Shown here piece after piece: positions 31,081 to 40,357 of a stretch of 64,000 nucleotides of DNA. Under the pieces are notes generated by a model. That model saw only the letters and a program-made list of their open reading frames with translations. It did not search any database and was not told where the DNA came from. The DNA is from Candidatus Sacchlamyda saccharinae (lineage in GTDB: Bacteria; Chlamydiota; Chlamydiia; Chlamydiales; Rhabdochlamydiaceae). The stretch is taken from positions 868,001 through 932,000 of the forward strand of contig JAUHQI010000004.1 in the NCBI GenBank assembly GCA_030408505.1. The letters are read 5' to 3'. Made by a program: the position numbers and the translations under genes. Numbering within the stretch: position 1 is the stretch's first letter; every line of letters begins with the position of its first letter.

Positions 31081-33015
31081 TCAAGGATTTTTCTCAAGAG
31101 AGAGCAGATCTCTCATGATGTTGAGGGTTTCTTGCATCTGTAGATCCTGGTCGCCCCAGGGGGGATTGGAGATGCGGCGGAAGGCACGGGCGGAGCGGCC
31201 TTGAATTTTATTTTGCATCTCGATGAATTGGGCAAAATTTTGATCGGTGGCTAGGCGCTCGGCGCTGTTTTTTTGCAGGATGGGGAGGGCTTTTTGGAGG
31301 CGGTCTCCTGGTCTGTGAAGGTTAGGGAGGTAGTTTTTTTGGAACCAGGTGCGGTTTCTAAAGTCTATGTCTGTGAGGGGATCTATATAGGCTGAAGCTA
31401 CTTGGTCGCTAGGAAGGGGGTTTTCGAGGAAGCGCTCCCCTATCTTGTAGGAGGCGAATTGGGTGGGGACGACGATGTCGGCTTTGACCCCTTCTATTTG
31501 GGTCGAGCGGCCTGAAACGGTGTAGTACCGGCCAACGGTGACTTTGTAGAAGTTTTTGGCTTCTTTATCGGTGATGGTCTGGTATTGAATGGTCCCTTTA
31601 CCGTAGGTTGTTTCATCTCCGACTATGAGGGCAGCACCGTAGTCTTGTAGAGCTTGCGCAACGATTTCTGCTGCTGAGGCGGACGCGCGTGAAGTGAGGA
31701 TGATTAAGGGGCCATCATAGAAGTGACGCCCATCGAGATTGCGCAGGTACTTGATTTTTCCTCGGGAATATTTGGAAATGACAACGACGCCTTTAGTGAT
31801 GAAGAGGCCCGAGATTTTCACCGCTTGTGTGAGAAAGCCCCCTGCATTTTCGCGCATGTCGAGGATCACTCCTTTTAGAGGAGCCTGTTTTTTTAGTTTT
31901 TTTATCGCTTCTCGCATATCGCTCTCAGCACTAGACCCATGCCCCCCTTCATAGAAGGATGGGAGAGTCAGAATGCCTATATGTCCATCTGCAACGGGCT
32001 CTGATGTGTAGCGGAGGCGGTCTTCATTCATCATGATTTTTTCGCGAATGAGATAGACTTCATGAATTTTGGAATCACTTCCCCTTTGCAGACCAAGGCG
32101 GAGTTCTTTATTGCCTTTGCCTTGCATAGACTTGAGAACGTCTTCGTAGCTTTTAGACGTAATGGACTCCCCATCGATCTCAACGATCCGATCGCCAGGG
32201 GCAATTTTTCCACAGCGCTCTGCAGGCCCCCCTTTAACAAGATCTTCTATAAGGATACCATTGATCCCCTCTCTAAGGACTACGCCCACTCCTTCAAACT
32301 GTTTTTCTAGCGCTGTGCGCATGTCTCGAGCCTCTTCGGGGCTAAAATAGGCTGTGTGCGCATCAAGGCTCTTGGCAAGAGCTCTTAAACTGTGGAGAGC
32401 GAGATGGTGCTCACTATCAGAGCTGTATTCTGATTCTTTTCTTTTGAAACGCCCTTCATAAAGGGTGAATATCTTCTCCCTGTCTTTGGGGGACCATGCC
32501 TCCATCCGATTAACCCGTTTCTCTTCTACGAGGATTCGGACGAGCATTTTATGAAGTCTTTTCTTTAAATTTATCTCATCAGCCGCATAGGAAAGGTAGC
32601 TTTCGCCCCGAGTGGGTTTTACATCAATAGCCGAAAGGACTAGTTCTTTTTGAATCTCCTCACGCCACTTTTCTGCTCTTATGATTGCGTTTTTGACAAG
32701 TGTATTGATCTTTTCGAAGTCGGCGAGATCATTTGCTTTGTACCGATTGACCCCTTTGTCTAGCTTTCGCTCAGAAATATTGAGAAAGGCTTTTACTTCT
32801 GCCTCCAAGAGGTACATCTTGCTAGCATCGAACTGCTCAATAAAAGTTTTCATTGAACGGGCAAGCAAGTGAGGCTCAAGCTTTTCATGCTGAACGTGCA
32901 GGGAAAGCATCTCTTCGAATGTGTCCTTTACATCATTTTTTTGAAGTTGGAGATCTCCAAAAAGCTGAGTAATGACCAGAAAAAATAGAGGAGAGATTTT
33001 TTTGATATGCGCCAT
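31081..33015 (-). CDS. C-terminal processing protease (Tsp/Prc, S41 family)
   Basis: A 644-residue periplasmic protease with a signal peptide (HIKKISPLFFLVITQLFG), an N-terminal helical region, a PDZ domain (about 240-320: FEGVGVVLREGINGILIEDL, GDRIVEIDGESI) and the S41 catalytic core. The Ser-Lys dyad is visible as SRASASAAEI (Ser) and GDETTYGKGTIQ (Lys). The C-terminal region resembles the DUF3340-type end of Prc. It degrades or processes proteins by recognising the C-terminus. The order tsp-rpsL-rpsG-fusA matches Chlamydia (CT441 to CT437 region, from memory), where the Tsp homologue has been proposed to act on host or developmental proteins. Confidence 0.92.
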   Translation of the reverse strand: MAHIKKISPLFFLVITQLFGDLQLQKNDVKDTFEEMLSLHVQHEKLEPHLLARSMKTFIEQFDASKMYLLEAEVKAFLNISERKLDKGVNRYKANDLADFEKINTLVKNAIIRAEKWREEIQKELVLSAIDVKPTRGESYLSYAADEINLKKRLHKMLVRILVEEKRVNRMEAWSPKDREKIFTLYEGRFKRKESEYSSDSEHHLALHSLRALAKSLDAHTAYFSPEEARDMRTALEKQFEGVGVVLREGINGILIEDLVKGGPAERCGKIAPGDRIVEIDGESITSKSYEDVLKSMQGKGNKELRLGLQRGSDSKIHEVYLIREKIMMNEDRLRYTSEPVADGHIGILTLPSFYEGGHGSSAESDMREAIKKLKKQAPLKGVILDMRENAGGFLTQAVKISGLFITKGVVVISKYSRGKIKYLRNLDGRHFYDGPLIILTSRASASAAEIVAQALQDYGAALIVGDETTYGKGTIQYQTITDKEAKNFYKVTVGRYYTVSGRSTQIEGVKADIVVPTQFASYKIGERFLENPLPSDQVASAYIDPLTDIDFRNRTWFQKNYLPNLHRPGDRLQKALPILQKNSAERLATDQNFAQFIEMQNKIQGRSARAFRRISNPPWGDQDLQMQETLNIMRDLLSLEKNP

Positions 33016-33083
33016 CTCTTTCTTCTTATCTGACTGAAATTTTTTTTTACATTTATATTTTTCTACCTGGCTACAATTGGGCT

Positions 33084-33112
33084 TTGCAAAAAAATCGATC
33101 CCAATATATAGT
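33084..33112 (+). promoter_or_regulatory. Sigma70-type promoter of the rpsL-rpsG-fusA-rpsJ operon
   Basis: TTGCAA and TATAGT are 17 bp apart, about 39 bp before the rpsL ATG, leaving a leader that contains AAGGAG at 33135-33140. It lies in the divergent gap with tsp. Confidence 0.65.
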
Positions 33113-33151
33113 TTGTTCTATTCTATTAGCGAAAAAGGAGTGGGCCACAAG

Positions 33152-33523
33152 ATGCCGACAATTAATCAACTCGTTCAAAAGGGCCGCAAACCTAAAGTAC
33201 GAAGAAAAAAATCCCCCGCCCTGAATAAATGCCCTCAAAGACGGGGTGTTTGCCTTCAGGTAAAGACCAAGACCCCTAAAAAGCCGAACTCTGCCCTTCG
33301 CAAAGTAGCTTGGGTCCGCCTCTCGAACGGGAAAGAAGTCATTGCCTACATCGGTGGCGAAGGCCATAACCTCCAGGAGCACAGCATTGTTCTCGTGCGC
33401 GGAGGCAAGGTGAAAGACCTTCCGGGTGTTCGATACCATATCGTCCGTGGAGCGCTCGACTGCGCTGCTGTCCAAGATCGCAAGCAAGCCCGCTCGAAAT
33501 ACGGGTCTAAAAAGCCTAAATAA
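33152..33523 (+). CDS. rpsL: 30S ribosomal protein S12
   Basis: This 123-residue protein starts [20 protein letters not shown] and contains [20 protein letters not shown] and [18 protein letters not shown], canonical S12 decoding-centre loops. The lysine in the PKKPNS loop is the streptomycin-sensitive form. The W in AWVRL, where most bacteria have R, is as I recall it from chlamydial S12. A longer in-frame ORF was shortened to the canonical start. First gene of the str-type operon. Confidence 0.98.
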   Translation: MPTINQLVQKGRKPKVRRKKSPALNKCPQRRGVCLQVKTKTPKKPNSALRKVAWVRLSNGKEVIAYIGGEGHNLQEHSIVLVRGGKVKDLPGVRYHIVRGALDCAAVQDRKQARSKYGSKKPK

Positions 33524-33539
33524 GGAGTAGTCATTATCC

Positions 33540-34013
33540 ATGTCACGTAGAAGACGCGCCGAGAAGCGCAAAGTTCAACCCGATCCAAAGTATAATAGCT
33601 TGGTTCTCTCCAAGTTCATCAATAAAATCATGCTAGATGGCAAAAAATCTCTTTCCCGCAAGATTGTTTACGGGGCTATTGAGAAGTTTGCCGAAAAAAT
33701 CAAAGCAGAAAATCCTTTAGAAGCTTTCGAACAGGCCCTTGAGAATGCTAAGCCTACTCTCGAAGTGAAGTCCCGTCGTATCGGTGGTGCTACTTATCAG
33801 GTCCCTATTGAAATTTCTCCTGATCGCCGCACTTCTATGGCAATGCGCTGGATCATCCGCTATTCACGCGAAAAAGTGGGTAGATCAATGGCAGATGGAC
33901 TTTCACAAGAACTGGCCGATTGTTTCCAAAATCAAGGGGCCACAATCAAGAAAAAAGACGACACACACCGAATGGCAGAAGCCAACCGCGCTTTTGCACA
34001 CTACAAGTGGTAA
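33540..34013 (+). CDS. rpsG: 30S ribosomal protein S7
   Basis: A 157-residue protein starting MSRRRRAEKRKVQPDPKYNS, with the canonical KIMLDGKKSLSRKIVYGAIE and IGGATYQVPIEISPDRRTSM segments. It binds 16S rRNA and initiates assembly of the 30S head. It follows rpsL by 16 bp with AAGGAG in the gap, and precedes fusA by 14 bp. No anomalies. Confidence 0.98.
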   Translation: MSRRRRAEKRKVQPDPKYNSLVLSKFINKIMLDGKKSLSRKIVYGAIEKFAEKIKAENPLEAFEQALENAKPTLEVKSRRIGGATYQVPIEISPDRRTSMAMRWIIRYSREKVGRSMADGLSQELADCFQNQGATIKKKDDTHRMAEANRAFAHYKW

Positions 34014-34027
34014 TTTGAAGAGGAATA

Positions 34028-36136
34028 ATGGCACAAAAAAAGCGACCAGAAACTGATCAGTTAGAGAATGTCCGCAATATTGGGATTATGGCCCATATCG
34101 ATGCGGGTAAAACGACCACAACAGAGCGAATCCTCTTCTATTCCGGACGCCTTCACCGTATTGGAGAAGTGCACGAGGGAGCTGCTACCATGGACTTCAT
34201 GGAGCAAGAAAAAGAGAGAGGGATTACAATCACCTCTGCTGCCACCACGGTTTACTGGGATGGCTGCAAGATCAACATCATTGACACACCCGGACACGTT
34301 GACTTCACAGTCGAGGTGGAGCGCTCACTTCGCGTTCTCGACGGAGCTGTTGCTGTCTTTGATGCTGTTGCTGGCGTTCAGCCACAATCTGAAACTGTCT
34401 GGCGTCAAGCCACTCGCTATGAAGTACCCCGAATCGCCTTCATCAACAAAATGGACCGTACAGGCGCAGACTTCTTTGCTGCTGTCGAATCGATGAAAGA
34501 TAAGCTCGGAGCTAACGCTATCCCTGTCCATTGCCCCATCGGTGCAGAAGGAGGCTTCAAAGGAATGGTCGACCTCGTCACCATGAAAGCCTACCTCTTC
34601 CTCGATGAGACAATGGGAGCCAAGTACGACACAGTTGATATTCCTGAAGATCTCCTCGAGAAGTCAAAAGAAATGCGCATGGCTCTTCTTGAAGAGCTTG
34701 CAACAATCGACGAATCCGACGAAGAATTCATGATGAAAGTACTGGAAGCTCCAGATACTCTTACCGAAGATGAAATTCATGCTGTGATTCGTAAGGGTGT
34801 TGTAACGAACAAATTCAACCCCGTTCTTTGTGGGACAGCCTTTAAGAATAAGGGTGTACAGCCCCTACTCGACGCTATTATCCGCTGGATGCCCTCTCCT
34901 ATTGACCGTGGCATCATTAAAGGTTTTGATGCAGATACTGACGAGCCTATGGAGCTGGAGCCAAGTGATGAAGCTCCCCTCTCTGCTCTTGCGTTCAAGG
35001 TCATGACAGATCCTTATGTAGGCCGTCTGACTTTCGTTCGCGTATACTCTGGTGTTCTTGAAAAGGGAGCAACCCTTCTCAACACAACTAAGGGTAAGAA
35101 AGAGCGTGTCTCTCGTCTTTTGGAAATGCACGCTAACCAACGAAAAGACCGTGATGAATTCTTCACTGGTGATATCGCTGCATGCATCGGGTTCAAAAAT
35201 ACTGCTACCGGAGACACTCTCTGCGCAGAGGGAACTCCCCTTCTTTTAGAGAAGATGGAATTCCCCGAGCCTGTGATTTCGATGGCAATTGAGCCTAAAT
35301 CCAAAGCCGATAGAGAAAAGCTCTCTGTAGCACTAGCTGCACTTTCTGAAGAAGATCCTACTTTCCGAGTATCGAGCAACGAAGAGACCGGCCAGACGAT
35401 CATTGCCGGTATGGGTGAGCTTCACCTTGACATTCTGCGCGACCGAATGATGCGCGAATTCAGCGTAGAAGCTAACGTCGGTAAGCCCGAAGTTTCTTAC
35501 AAAGAAACACTCACCAAACCTGGCAAAAACGTCACAAAATATGTCAAACAAAGTGGTGGTAGAGGACAATACGCTCACGTTGAACTCGAAATCGAGCCTA
35601 ACGAGAAAGGAAAAGGCAATGAAGTCATCAGCAAGATTGTGGGTGGTGTCATTCCGAAAGAATACATCCCTGCTGTTATTGCAGGTGTCAAAGATGGTCT
35701 TTCATCTGGTGTTGTGGCCGGCTACAATATGGTCGATGTTAAAGTAACCATTGTATACGGATCATTCCACGAAGTGGATTCGAATGAGATGGCCTTTAAA
35801 ATCTGTGGATCTATGTGTATGAAAGAAGGAGCACAAAAATGCGCTCCCATTCTTCTCGAGCCGATCATGAAGGTAGTTGTAACAACTCCTGAAGTATCCA
35901 TGGGAGATGTCATTGGTGACGTCAACCGTCGACGAGGCAGAATCATGGCCCAAACTCCGCAAAAGGGCGGCGTCGTTGAAGTCGATGCTGAAGTTCCTTT
36001 GAGCGAAATGTTCGGCTATTCTACACAACTCCGCTCCCTTTCATCTGGTCGTGCGACCTACACGATGGAACCGAGCCATTTTGAAAAAGTACCAAACAAA
36101 ATCCAAGAAGAAGTTACGTCAGGAAAAAAGCGTTAA
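34028..36136 (+). CDS. fusA: Translation elongation factor G
   Basis: This 702-residue GTPase catalyses tRNA-mRNA translocation. G1 is [17 protein letters not shown]2 lies in [17 protein letters not shown]3 is [16 protein letters not shown] and G4 is [10 protein letters not shown]; domains II-V follow, with [10 protein letters not shown] and [10 protein letters not shown] recognisable. Length is typical. GAGGA precedes the ATG at 34028. It lies between rpsG and rpsJ, the chlamydial order, without tuf in the operon. No second fusA is seen here. Confidence 0.98.
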   Translation: MAQKKRPETDQLENVRNIGIMAHIDAGKTTTTERILFYSGRLHRIGEVHEGAATMDFMEQEKERGITITSAATTVYWDGCKINIIDTPGHVDFTVEVERSLRVLDGAVAVFDAVAGVQPQSETVWRQATRYEVPRIAFINKMDRTGADFFAAVESMKDKLGANAIPVHCPIGAEGGFKGMVDLVTMKAYLFLDETMGAKYDTVDIPEDLLEKSKEMRMALLEELATIDESDEEFMMKVLEAPDTLTEDEIHAVIRKGVVTNKFNPVLCGTAFKNKGVQPLLDAIIRWMPSPIDRGIIKGFDADTDEPMELEPSDEAPLSALAFKVMTDPYVGRLTFVRVYSGVLEKGATLLNTTKGKKERVSRLLEMHANQRKDRDEFFTGDIAACIGFKNTATGDTLCAEGTPLLLEKMEFPEPVISMAIEPKSKADREKLSVALAALSEEDPTFRVSSNEETGQTIIAGMGELHLDILRDRMMREFSVEANVGKPEVSYKETLTKPGKNVTKYVKQSGGRGQYAHVELEIEPNEKGKGNEVISKIVGGVIPKEYIPAVIAGVKDGLSSGVVAGYNMVDVKVTIVYGSFHEVDSNEMAFKICGSMCMKEGAQKCAPILLEPIMKVVVTTPEVSMGDVIGDVNRRRGRIMAQTPQKGGVVEVDAEVPLSEMFGYSTQLRSLSSGRATYTMEPSHFEKVPNKIQEEVTSGKKR

Positions 36137-36146
36137 GAAGGAATAT

Positions 36147-36494
36147 ATGGCAAAACAAGCAGCTAAGCAACAACCTGTAAAACCTGTTTCAAAGCAGAAG
36201 ATCCGCATCCGCCTTAAAGGGTACGACCAGCGCGTACTTGATCATGCAGCAGCAGATATCGTCGAAACGGCAAAGAGCACTGGAGCTCGCATTGCAGGCC
36301 CGATCCCTCTCCCTACTAAGAGAGAGATCTATACTGTTCTTCGCTCTCCTCACGTCGATAAGAAATCGCGCGAGCAGTTTGAAATGAGAACACATATCCG
36401 TCTTCTCGACATCCTTAACCCTACACCCGACACAATTGACAAGCTGAAGGTACTTCCCGTCGCTGCCGGTGTCGACATCAAAATTAAAGCATAG
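36147..36494 (+). CDS. rpsJ: 30S ribosomal protein S10
   Basis: A 115-residue protein whose core starts [20 protein letters not shown] and includes [20 protein letters not shown] and [19 protein letters not shown], all diagnostic for S10. An extra N-terminal tail ([17 protein letters not shown]) makes it about 12 residues longer than the E. coli protein. AAGAAGGA lies upstream of the chosen ATG. S10 acts in the 30S head and in transcription antitermination as NusE. It is 10 bp from fusA and is followed by a strong terminator. Here it is attached to fusA rather than to the S10 operon, as in Chlamydia. Confidence 0.97.
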   Translation: MAKQAAKQQPVKPVSKQKIRIRLKGYDQRVLDHAAADIVETAKSTGARIAGPIPLPTKREIYTVLRSPHVDKKSREQFEMRTHIRLLDILNPTPDTIDKLKVLPVAAGVDIKIKA

Positions 36495-36897
36495 AGATTA
36501 GCTCTCGGATTTTTTCGAGAGCTTCTTTTTGATCGATTGGCTCAGAATGAGTCAATAGCCTTCCAAAATGATCGAATAACTTATCAAATACTTGCTTGCA
36601 TTCATCTGATAAATCGCTTTTGTGCAAGCTTTCTTTTACCTGCTGCAAATAGCCGCCTACTTTATGCTGGTCATCACGACTCACAGCCATCACATTCTCT
36701 ACGATGGGCTTGAGCTCGATCAGAAAACTCTTCAAAGCTTGCTCCCTTAGCGGGGAAGCGGGCACATGCATAGATTCTATTGAAGGTACCGCGTGGGGCT
36801 TCCCTAGCATTTCGTCTGGGAGAAACGGTTCTCTTGGCTCACTGGGATCACCTTTCGGATGAAAGCGGCCCATCTCTGGATCTTCTTCTTGGCTCAT
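36484..36897 (-). CDS. Unknown protein (about 137 aa)
   Basis: The ORF converges with rpsJ, overlapping it by 11 bp. I chose the ATG at 36897 ([20 protein letters not shown]); an AGGAG lies 15 nt upstream, rather far, and an upstream TTG would add 12 residues. The N-terminal half is Pro/Glu/Asp-rich and disordered; the C-terminal half is helical ([34 protein letters not shown]). No family recognised. The 3' end also encodes the rpsJ terminator on the other strand, so its last residues are constrained by RNA structure. Confidence 0.5.
   Translation of the reverse strand: MSQEEDPEMGRFHPKGDPSEPREPFLPDEMLGKPHAVPSIESMHVPASPLREQALKSFLIELKPIVENVMAVSRDDQHKVGGYLQQVKESLHKSDLSDECKQVFDKLFDHFGRLLTHSEPIDQKEALEKIRELISML
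36500..36530 (+). terminator. Rho-independent terminator after rpsJ
   Basis: AGCTCTCG and CGAGAGCT form a perfect 8-bp stem (loop GATTTTTT), followed by TCTTTTT. It starts 6 bp after the rpsJ stop and closes the rpsL-rpsG-fusA-rpsJ operon. It lies inside the 3' coding end of the opposite gene. Confidence 0.85.
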
Positions 36898-37001
36898 ATC
36901 CCAACAGATAGGCTCCTCTCTAATTATTTGCAATCTGGAATTGATCTCTTATTAGGAAATATATAGACTGCTTGCCAATTCAAATTGTTTGGAGGGGGAA
37001 A

Positions 37002-38375
37002 ATGAGTGTACGCGCCTGTGCAGTAGGTGTTGCTCACGCAGCAAGACAAGCCCATTACGGCAGACAGCAACCACAACCAGCAAGACCGGCTGAATCTATG
37101 TTTGATCCAGGTAGAGCGCAACAAGTGGTAGCGGCAGCAGCTAGTGCCCTGGCGGCACTCACCACGGCCCGCAGAACCGCTTTAGCTGAAGACACTACCC
37201 CAAAAATAACGGGGAAGGGCTTTTTTGAACATGATTTGAGACGGCTTGAGCAGGTAGGGCAAACTCTTATAGCCGCAGGCAGTACGGAAGGTTTGACCAT
37301 AGTGAGAGCTACCAAGGATGCGGGAGAAGAATTGATAAGGACCTTGGGAGGGGAGCTCAATAAACCTTTAAATGAAATGGATCGCATTTCCTATGATCTT
37401 CTTATGCAGTTCCATGCCACCATTGAAAGAACACTGAGTGCTTTAGACAAGCCAGGCGCCCTTACAGGAGAATTGCCTGATGCCATTTCAGAAGTAAGAG
37501 GCGCAATCCCTCTACTCTCGAAAAATTCTTTCGTTCGATCTGTTGAACCCATTGGTTTTGTAGGCGATGATTCGAGCACAGTTTTTAAAGTGAGAGGGAG
37601 CTTTCCTCACATTGCTCAGGGGCAAAAGGCGGTGGTTCGAATTGGGGATAAAGTAGTCAAGCCTGTTTTAGCCACTACCCACGAGCTACAATTCGTTGTG
37701 GAGGCAAAGGATTTTCCCCCTACTGACAAAGCCGCATTGTTAGAGGCTTCCTTAGTTTTTTCCAATCCAGAAAAATGGTGGCTAAATCCTACTCGACTAT
37801 TTGATCCAGCTGAGTCCACCTACAATATTGCATTAAGAATATTACCTAAAAGCCCTGGCTCGATCCGTGTAGAATCTACTGCGGCTAGAACGTACACCGA
37901 GACTATCCCTCGCAGTGCAAATTTAAGCCAGTGGGCAAATTCTTTTAAGCATCATGTCATCAGGCCAACTCCTGGATGGAAGATTGTGCCGGGAAGCTCT
38001 CAGGTAATCAAAGTTCATGGATGCATGCCTTTTGAGCCGGGACTCCCCATTAGAGAGGCTCCAAATCTTGTTTACAAAATTGAAACGGGCAAACACAGGC
38101 GCTGCAAGTCGGCTAGATTCCTCATCAAATATGATGAAGAAAAGGAATGCACAGAGACTCGAAGTACGAAAAAAGATAGAGATCTAAAATGGGGCGAAAG
38201 TATTGTCTACGACCTTCCTGAAGGGGCAAGCTTCAAGGTCATTTACACAACTTTCAATGGAACTCGCATCGAAATGATGGGCACCGATCACACTAATCAA
38301 TATGTTTGGGTCAGTCGCCGCGGAGACCAATTAAAAATCACTGTGAAAGATCCCTTTACTTCAAGGAGACGCTGA
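37002..38375 (+). CDS. Unknown protein with Ala/Gln-rich N-terminus
   Basis: This 457-residue protein starts MSVRACAVGVAHAARQAHYG after a strong GGAGGGGG SD (an upstream in-frame ATG was rejected). The first 80 residues are Ala/Arg/Gln-rich and probably unstructured, as in secreted effectors; then a helical region (about 80-180) and a long beta-rich region (FVGDDSSTVFKVRGSFPHIA, GWKIVPGSSQVIKVHGCMPF). No enzyme motif recognised. The last codons (SRRR and stop) are encoded by the left end of MITE-like element R1, so the original C-terminus has probably been replaced. T3SS export is possible but unproven. Confidence 0.6.
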   Translation: MSVRACAVGVAHAARQAHYGRQQPQPARPAESMFDPGRAQQVVAAAASALAALTTARRTALAEDTTPKITGKGFFEHDLRRLEQVGQTLIAAGSTEGLTIVRATKDAGEELIRTLGGELNKPLNEMDRISYDLLMQFHATIERTLSALDKPGALTGELPDAISEVRGAIPLLSKNSFVRSVEPIGFVGDDSSTVFKVRGSFPHIAQGQKAVVRIGDKVVKPVLATTHELQFVVEAKDFPPTDKAALLEASLVFSNPEKWWLNPTRLFDPAESTYNIALRILPKSPGSIRVESTAARTYTETIPRSANLSQWANSFKHHVIRPTPGWKIVPGSSQVIKVHGCMPFEPGLPIREAPNLVYKIETGKHRRCKSARFLIKYDEEKECTETRSTKKDRDLKWGESIVYDLPEGASFKVIYTTFNGTRIEMMGTDHTNQYVWVSRRGDQLKITVKDPFTSRRR

Positions 38376-38447
38376 TTAATTGCTTGCTCAGAGATGCGAG
38401 CCAAACGGGTCGAAGATCTGAGGAATTGAATTGATCAGTGTCTCCTC
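38361..38447. repeat. MITE-like element R1, internally deleted copy C
   Basis: About 87 bp: the left end AAGGAGACGCTGATTAATT and right end GATCAGTGTCTCCT are kept, but the middle is missing between two CGAA tetranucleotides (GGGTCGAA joined to GATCTGAGG). It lies between two convergent genes and touches both stop codons. Confidence 0.8.
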
Positions 38448-38763
38448 AGGGGTATGAGGGGTAGTTGGGGTCGGCTTGCCAGAGTTGATCGTAGCCTGGG
38501 CGTCTGTACTCTAAGAAGCGCTTGTCTATGATTTGACCTTTTTCGACGGTGAGGAAAAAGTGGGTCTCATACATGAGCTCATTGTTCATTCGGACGCGGT
38601 CGATGTATTCGTACTCAAGGATGCCATTGCTTAGCTCTCGAACAGCATAGGGCTCACCAAATCGCTTTACGACCTCTGCAGCAGGAGAGCCCATTTGTAT
38701 TTCGCTAAAATCGCCCCTATTAAAAGCGCAAAGGAGGAGTAAGAGGGGCAGAAATTTTCTCAT
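38446..38763 (-). CDS. Small exported protein, possibly BamE/SmpA-like
   Basis: A 105-residue protein with a signal peptide (MRKFLPLLLLLCAFNRG) and a short mature domain beginning IQMGSPAAEVVKRFGEPYAV. The G-x-(S/T)-xxEVxxxxGxP pattern is that of SmpA/OmlA (BamE)-fold domains, which form small alpha-beta periplasmic modules; there is no lipobox Cys. Its ATG overlaps the stop of the preceding gene (ATGA). It is the last gene of the rodA operon, and its stop abuts repeat R1 copy C. Confidence 0.55.
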   Translation of the reverse strand: MRKFLPLLLLLCAFNRGDFSEIQMGSPAAEVVKRFGEPYAVRELSNGILEYEYIDRVRMNNELMYETHFFLTVEKGQIIDKRFLEYRRPGYDQLWQADPNYPSYP

Positions 38764-39209
38764 GTGGCCATTTTTTCCCAGATTTTTCCCCGGACGAATG
38801 TTCTATCTTGCTCGGGTGTCGCGTATTCAGCACGCATTAGGTAGGAGCCATCGGGCTGCTTTTCATAAAACTCAAAGCCTTCAAACCCTATTTCACTATC
38901 GCGAAACTCCCAAGCGATGAGATCACCCTTGATGATCCCTTTGCCAGTAATCGTTCCTAGAGCTGCATTTTCTAGGGTGATGGTAAAGTTCGAGCCATTG
39001 ATTTCTGTGATCACGAATTGGTTGTGCATAATATCGCTCATCCCTTTGATCTGCACTTCTTGGGCTGCGGGAATGTTGCCGGCATCATCCAGTGTTTCCA
39101 TATTCCAACGGGTATAGAAGTCGAGCTCTTCTTCGATGTTTGAGAGTCTAATTTTTCCCTCTCCAAGCCATTTTTTAGGAGAGAAGAGAAAGGGGTGATC
39201 ATTTTTCAA
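38760..39209 (-). CDS. Unknown protein in the rodA operon
   Basis: This ORF is best started at the TTG that overlaps the rodA stop (TTGA), with AGAAGG 8 nt upstream; this gives 149 residues (LKNDHPFLFSPKKWLGEGKI...). A 190-residue version would overlap rodA by 127 bp. The protein is predicted soluble and beta-rich, containing FVITEINGSNFTITLENAAL and GKGIIKGDLIAWEFRDSEIG, compatible with a small beta-barrel (lipocalin-like) domain. No signal peptide in the short form. Function unknown; coupling to RodA suggests an envelope or shared regulatory link. Confidence 0.55.
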   Translation of the reverse strand: MKNDHPFLFSPKKWLGEGKIRLSNIEEELDFYTRWNMETLDDAGNIPAAQEVQIKGMSDIMHNQFVITEINGSNFTITLENAALGTITGKGIIKGDLIAWEFRDSEIGFEGFEFYEKQPDGSYLMRAEYATPEQDRTFVRGKIWEKMAT

Positions 39210-40333
39210 AATGTAAACCTTCTGCTGTAGATGCTTTGTAAAATTCCCAGAGCGCTCATATTCGCAAGGATCGAAGAGCCCCCGTAGGAAATCATTACTA
39301 ATGGAACTCCTGTGATAGGCAAAAACCCGCACATCATCCCTAAATTCACTACTATATGCATAGCCAAGTAGATCGCAATGCCAGCGGATAGGAGCCGGCC
39401 AAAGCGGTCTTTTGCCACTATGGTCACTTGAAAACTAACATAAATGAGTCCGAAAAAAATTCCGAGCAAGAAAATAGTGCCCAAAAGTCCAAACTCTTCG
39501 GCAAAGGCAGGAAACACCGAATCTGTATGGGCTGCTGGAAGCCACTCTCCTTTGGTGAAGGTGCTTTTCTGCCAACCAGCTCCTGTAAATTTGCCAAGGG
39601 CAATAGCCGTTTGCGCCGCCGTTTGATGGTAGGTATGGGGATTGAACCGCTCGTATTGGTAGTCTTTAAGGAATTTAGTCGCAACAGGGCGCATTTCTTC
39701 ATGGTCTACAATCCCCAGAAAAAAAAGACTGATACAAGCAAATCCCACAAGACCAAGGGCTGCCATAACACCTACGACTCTTTTTTTAATTCCCCCCAAA
39801 TAAAAGATCACTAGAGTGATGGGAAAAAGGACAAGGGCAGTGCCGAGATCGGGCTGTTTTAGAATGAGGAGAAAAGGGACTCCCATGATGGCTAGTGCAC
39901 CCAATGCGCTCGAGTAGCGCTTTGCTTTTGCCCCTCTCCGATCTAAAAACCAGCTAAGTGCTAAAACCACGATGAGTTTAGCATACTCTGAAGGCTGGAA
40001 GGCAATGCCTCCAATCCGATACCAACGATGGACATTTTGAATAGAGGGAGCAACAAATAGCCCCAAAAGAAGGAGGATCATCCCTAAATAGAGGATCCAG
40101 GTCCACTCGCGTAATTTGTTATAGTCTAAGCTACTCAAAAGAAAAAAAAGGGCCCAACCCAGAGTGAAAAACTGTATTTGTTTTTTGACTGCAGATGTAA
40201 AAAAATGGATGAGATCAAAGTCCCCTACTTCGGTGGTGGAAGAGGAGATCACAAGGAGGCTAATCAACATTAAAGAGAAGAGAAGCCCCACTAGCCGAAG
40301 GTCTATACGCTTTAAAAATTGCAGATTCCCCAT
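39206..40333 (-). CDS. rodA: SEDS-family rod shape protein RodA
   Basis: A 375-residue, roughly 10-TM SEDS protein (peptidoglycan glycosyltransferase). Diagnostic segments are WYRIGGIAFQPSEYAKLIVV, ILKQPDLGTALVLFP and LPAAHTDSVFPAFAEEFGLL. SEDS proteins polymerise lipid II together with a class B PBP; in chlamydiae they belong to the minimal division-associated peptidoglycan machinery. The start MGNLQFLKRIDL was chosen over a longer form that would run into birA. The ATG lies 6 nt after a -10 box shared, on the other strand, with birA. The order birA-rodA agrees with Chlamydia CT725-CT726 (memory). Confidence 0.92.
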   Translation of the reverse strand: MGNLQFLKRIDLRLVGLLFSLMLISLLVISSSTTEVGDFDLIHFFTSAVKKQIQFFTLGWALFFLLSSLDYNKLREWTWILYLGMILLLLGLFVAPSIQNVHRWYRIGGIAFQPSEYAKLIVVLALSWFLDRRGAKAKRYSSALGALAIMGVPFLLILKQPDLGTALVLFPITLVIFYLGGIKKRVVGVMAALGLVGFACISLFFLGIVDHEEMRPVATKFLKDYQYERFNPHTYHQTAAQTAIALGKFTGAGWQKSTFTKGEWLPAAHTDSVFPAFAEEFGLLGTIFLLGIFFGLIYVSFQVTIVAKDRFGRLLSAGIAIYLAMHIVVNLGMMCGFLPITGVPLVMISYGGSSILANMSALGILQSIYSRRFTF

Positions 40334-40347
40334 TCCTGTATTATAAT
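40319..40347 (+). promoter_or_regulatory. Divergent promoter for birA (and rodA) with palindromic -10
   Basis: On the plus strand TTGCAG and TATAAT are 17 bp apart, and the ATG of birA follows 10 nt later without an SD. The -10 lies in the palindrome TATTATAATA (40339-40348), which reads the same on the minus strand, where a TCGACT 18 bp upstream could serve as -35 for rodA, whose ATG is 6 nt downstream. Confidence 0.6.
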
Positions 40348-40357
40348 ACCGCTCATT

